Shown here: positions 24,155-24,613 of the stretch, piece by piece
Numbering within the stretch: position 1 is the first letter of the stretch
How the letters are laid out: each line of letters starts with the position of its first letter
Origin: an uncultured Bacteroidales bacterium
Lineage (GTDB): Bacteria > Bacteroidota > Bacteroidia > Bacteroidales > Paludibacteraceae
Assembly (NCBI GenBank): GCA_934725535.1
Contig: CAKVBV010000037.1
Coordinates: 1 to 24,613 of the forward strand
Direction of reading: 5' to 3'
Length of the DNA stretch: 24,613 bases
Made by a program: the position numbers and the translations under genes
Notes under the pieces: generated by a model
What the model was told of the DNA's origin: nothing
What the model saw: the letters and a program-made list of their open reading frames with translations, nothing else
The model's database searches: none

Positions 24155-24292
24155 ATCATCACCGAATCACGATGCAAAGATACAACAAACACAAAAGCCA
24201 TTGAGCGTTTCTGTCACTTTCTGTCACTTATTGGTGCGATTTGGTAGTTACTGTCACTTATTGGCGCGATTTGTCACTTCCGGTACTTTTCT
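24155..24292. repeat. Intergenic repeat module A, copy 2
   Basis: Bases 24155-24190 are identical to 20789-20824. After GCCATTGAGCGTTTC, the unit beginning CTGTCACTTATTGG and ending GCGATTTG occurs twice with a 30-base period (24221-24243 and 24251-24273), and the module ends TTCCGGTACTTTTCT. It is slightly longer than copy 1, as expected if internal units expand and contract. Confidence 0.85.
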
Positions 24293-24332
24293 ATTAGGTC
24301 AACAATATGCAACAACTAATTAACAAAATGCC

Positions 24333-24387
24333 AGGTTCCGGGGGGAACGGACGGCTACGCCGTATTATCACCCATTAGCCACAAATT
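24333..24387. repeat. Intergenic repeat module B, copy 2
   Basis: This copy matches 21220-21272 over AGGTTCCG, AACGGACGGCTACGCCGT, TATTATCACC and ATTAGCCA, with two extra G residues after AGGTTCCG. Order and orientation relative to module A are the same as in copy 1. Confidence 0.85.
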
Positions 24388-24405
24388 ATATATCCACCAA
24401 TTTCC

Positions 24406-24426
24406 GGCGACGCGAGCCGCATCGTT
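24406..24426. repeat. Degenerate GACGACGCG palindrome, copy 3
   Basis: GGCGACGCG, AGC and CGCATCGTT align with the two perfect palindromes at 20966 and 21318 in reverse-complement centre orientation, with three substitutions in the arms. Confidence 0.65.
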
Positions 24427-24502
24427 TCCCAAACCAAATGAAATGCTTGAGCAATCGGGAAGTGAAATTAATATGCATACCAAAATAAGGTGAATAGTAC
24501 AG

Positions 24503-24549
24503 ACAAAAACAAAGGAGTCTTGAGATATATGATTTCTCTCAAGACTCCT
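24503..24549 (-). terminator. Rho-independent terminator of the rRNA operon
   Basis: A perfect 13-bp stem (AGGAGTCTTGAGA at 24513-24525 with TCTCAAGACTCCT at 24537-24549) with an 11-base loop is followed on the minus strand by TTTGTTTTTG. It lies directly after the 5S rRNA 3' end. Confidence 0.85.
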
Positions 24550-24553
24550 GAAA

Positions 24554-24613
24554 ATGGCGGCTACCTACTCTCCCACAAACGCAGTACCATCGGCGCGGCT
24601 GAGCTTAACGACC
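24554..24613 (-). rRNA. rrf: 5S ribosomal RNA, 3' part (cut by window end)
   Basis: Read on the minus strand, the last 60 bases contain GTTAAGCTCAG, GCCGATGGTACTGC and GTGGGAGAGTAGGTAGCCGCC, the conserved 3' half of bacterial 5S rRNA. The 5' half lies beyond the window. The 23S and 16S genes of the same operon are expected further to the right. The exact 3' end is uncertain by a few bases. Confidence 0.93.

Overview
The window looks like a chromosomal segment from an uncultured member of the Bacteroidales (phylum Bacteroidota). The evidence is a complete porP-gldK-gldL-gldM-gldN block of the type IX secretion system (T9SS), the ftsX-DUF3098-uppP-truB-queA order known from this phylum, an ISAon1-like transposase remnant, and repeated promoters of the Bacteroidetes form TTG/TTTG-N19-20-TAnnTTTG. 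Genus cannot be decided from the sequence alone.

Left part, plus strand (about 1-7250): tandem promoters lead into a tightly packed, overlapping gene run. It encodes a secreted phosphodiester glycosidase (NAGPA domain), an AmpG-like MFS permease, phosphatidylserine synthase, a secreted endonuclease I and a PAP2 lipid phosphatase. A promoter, tRNA-Val(TAC) and terminator follow.

Middle part, minus strand (about 7390-12950): a frameshifted ISAon1/ISL3-like transposase remnant abuts ung. Upstream of it are queA, truB, uppP, a DUF3098 gene and ftsX, overlapping in a housekeeping and envelope operon.

T9SS part, minus strand (12953-19259): one promoter precedes a small acidic DUF2795 gene, then porP/sprF, gldK, gldL, gldM and gldN. 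The operon ends at an 11-bp hairpin. gldL holds a run of eight G that could slip. Upstream lies a two-gene operon: a SAM-dependent methyltransferase and a PduO-type cobalamin adenosyltransferase.

Right part, minus strand (20640-24613): a three-gene operon encodes small secreted or surface proteins: a 127-aa protein followed by two FISUMP-like paralogues. The operon is bracketed by two direct copies of a mosaic intergenic repeat (modules A and B plus GACGACGCG palindromes). The 3' part of a 5S rRNA gene with its terminator closes the window, so an rRNA operon lies just outside.

How the parts connect: three otherwise unrelated exported proteins (glycosidase, endonuclease I, 127-aa protein) end in the same short motif, roughly G-[QE]-L-x-I-I-x-x-G-x-x-Y-[DN]-x-x-G. 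Because the T9SS core is encoded in the same window, I propose this is a compact T9SS sorting tag. A second unexplained pattern is AT-rich tandem repeats with a 7-bp period placed immediately upstream of three start codons (ung, gldM, a FISUMP gene).
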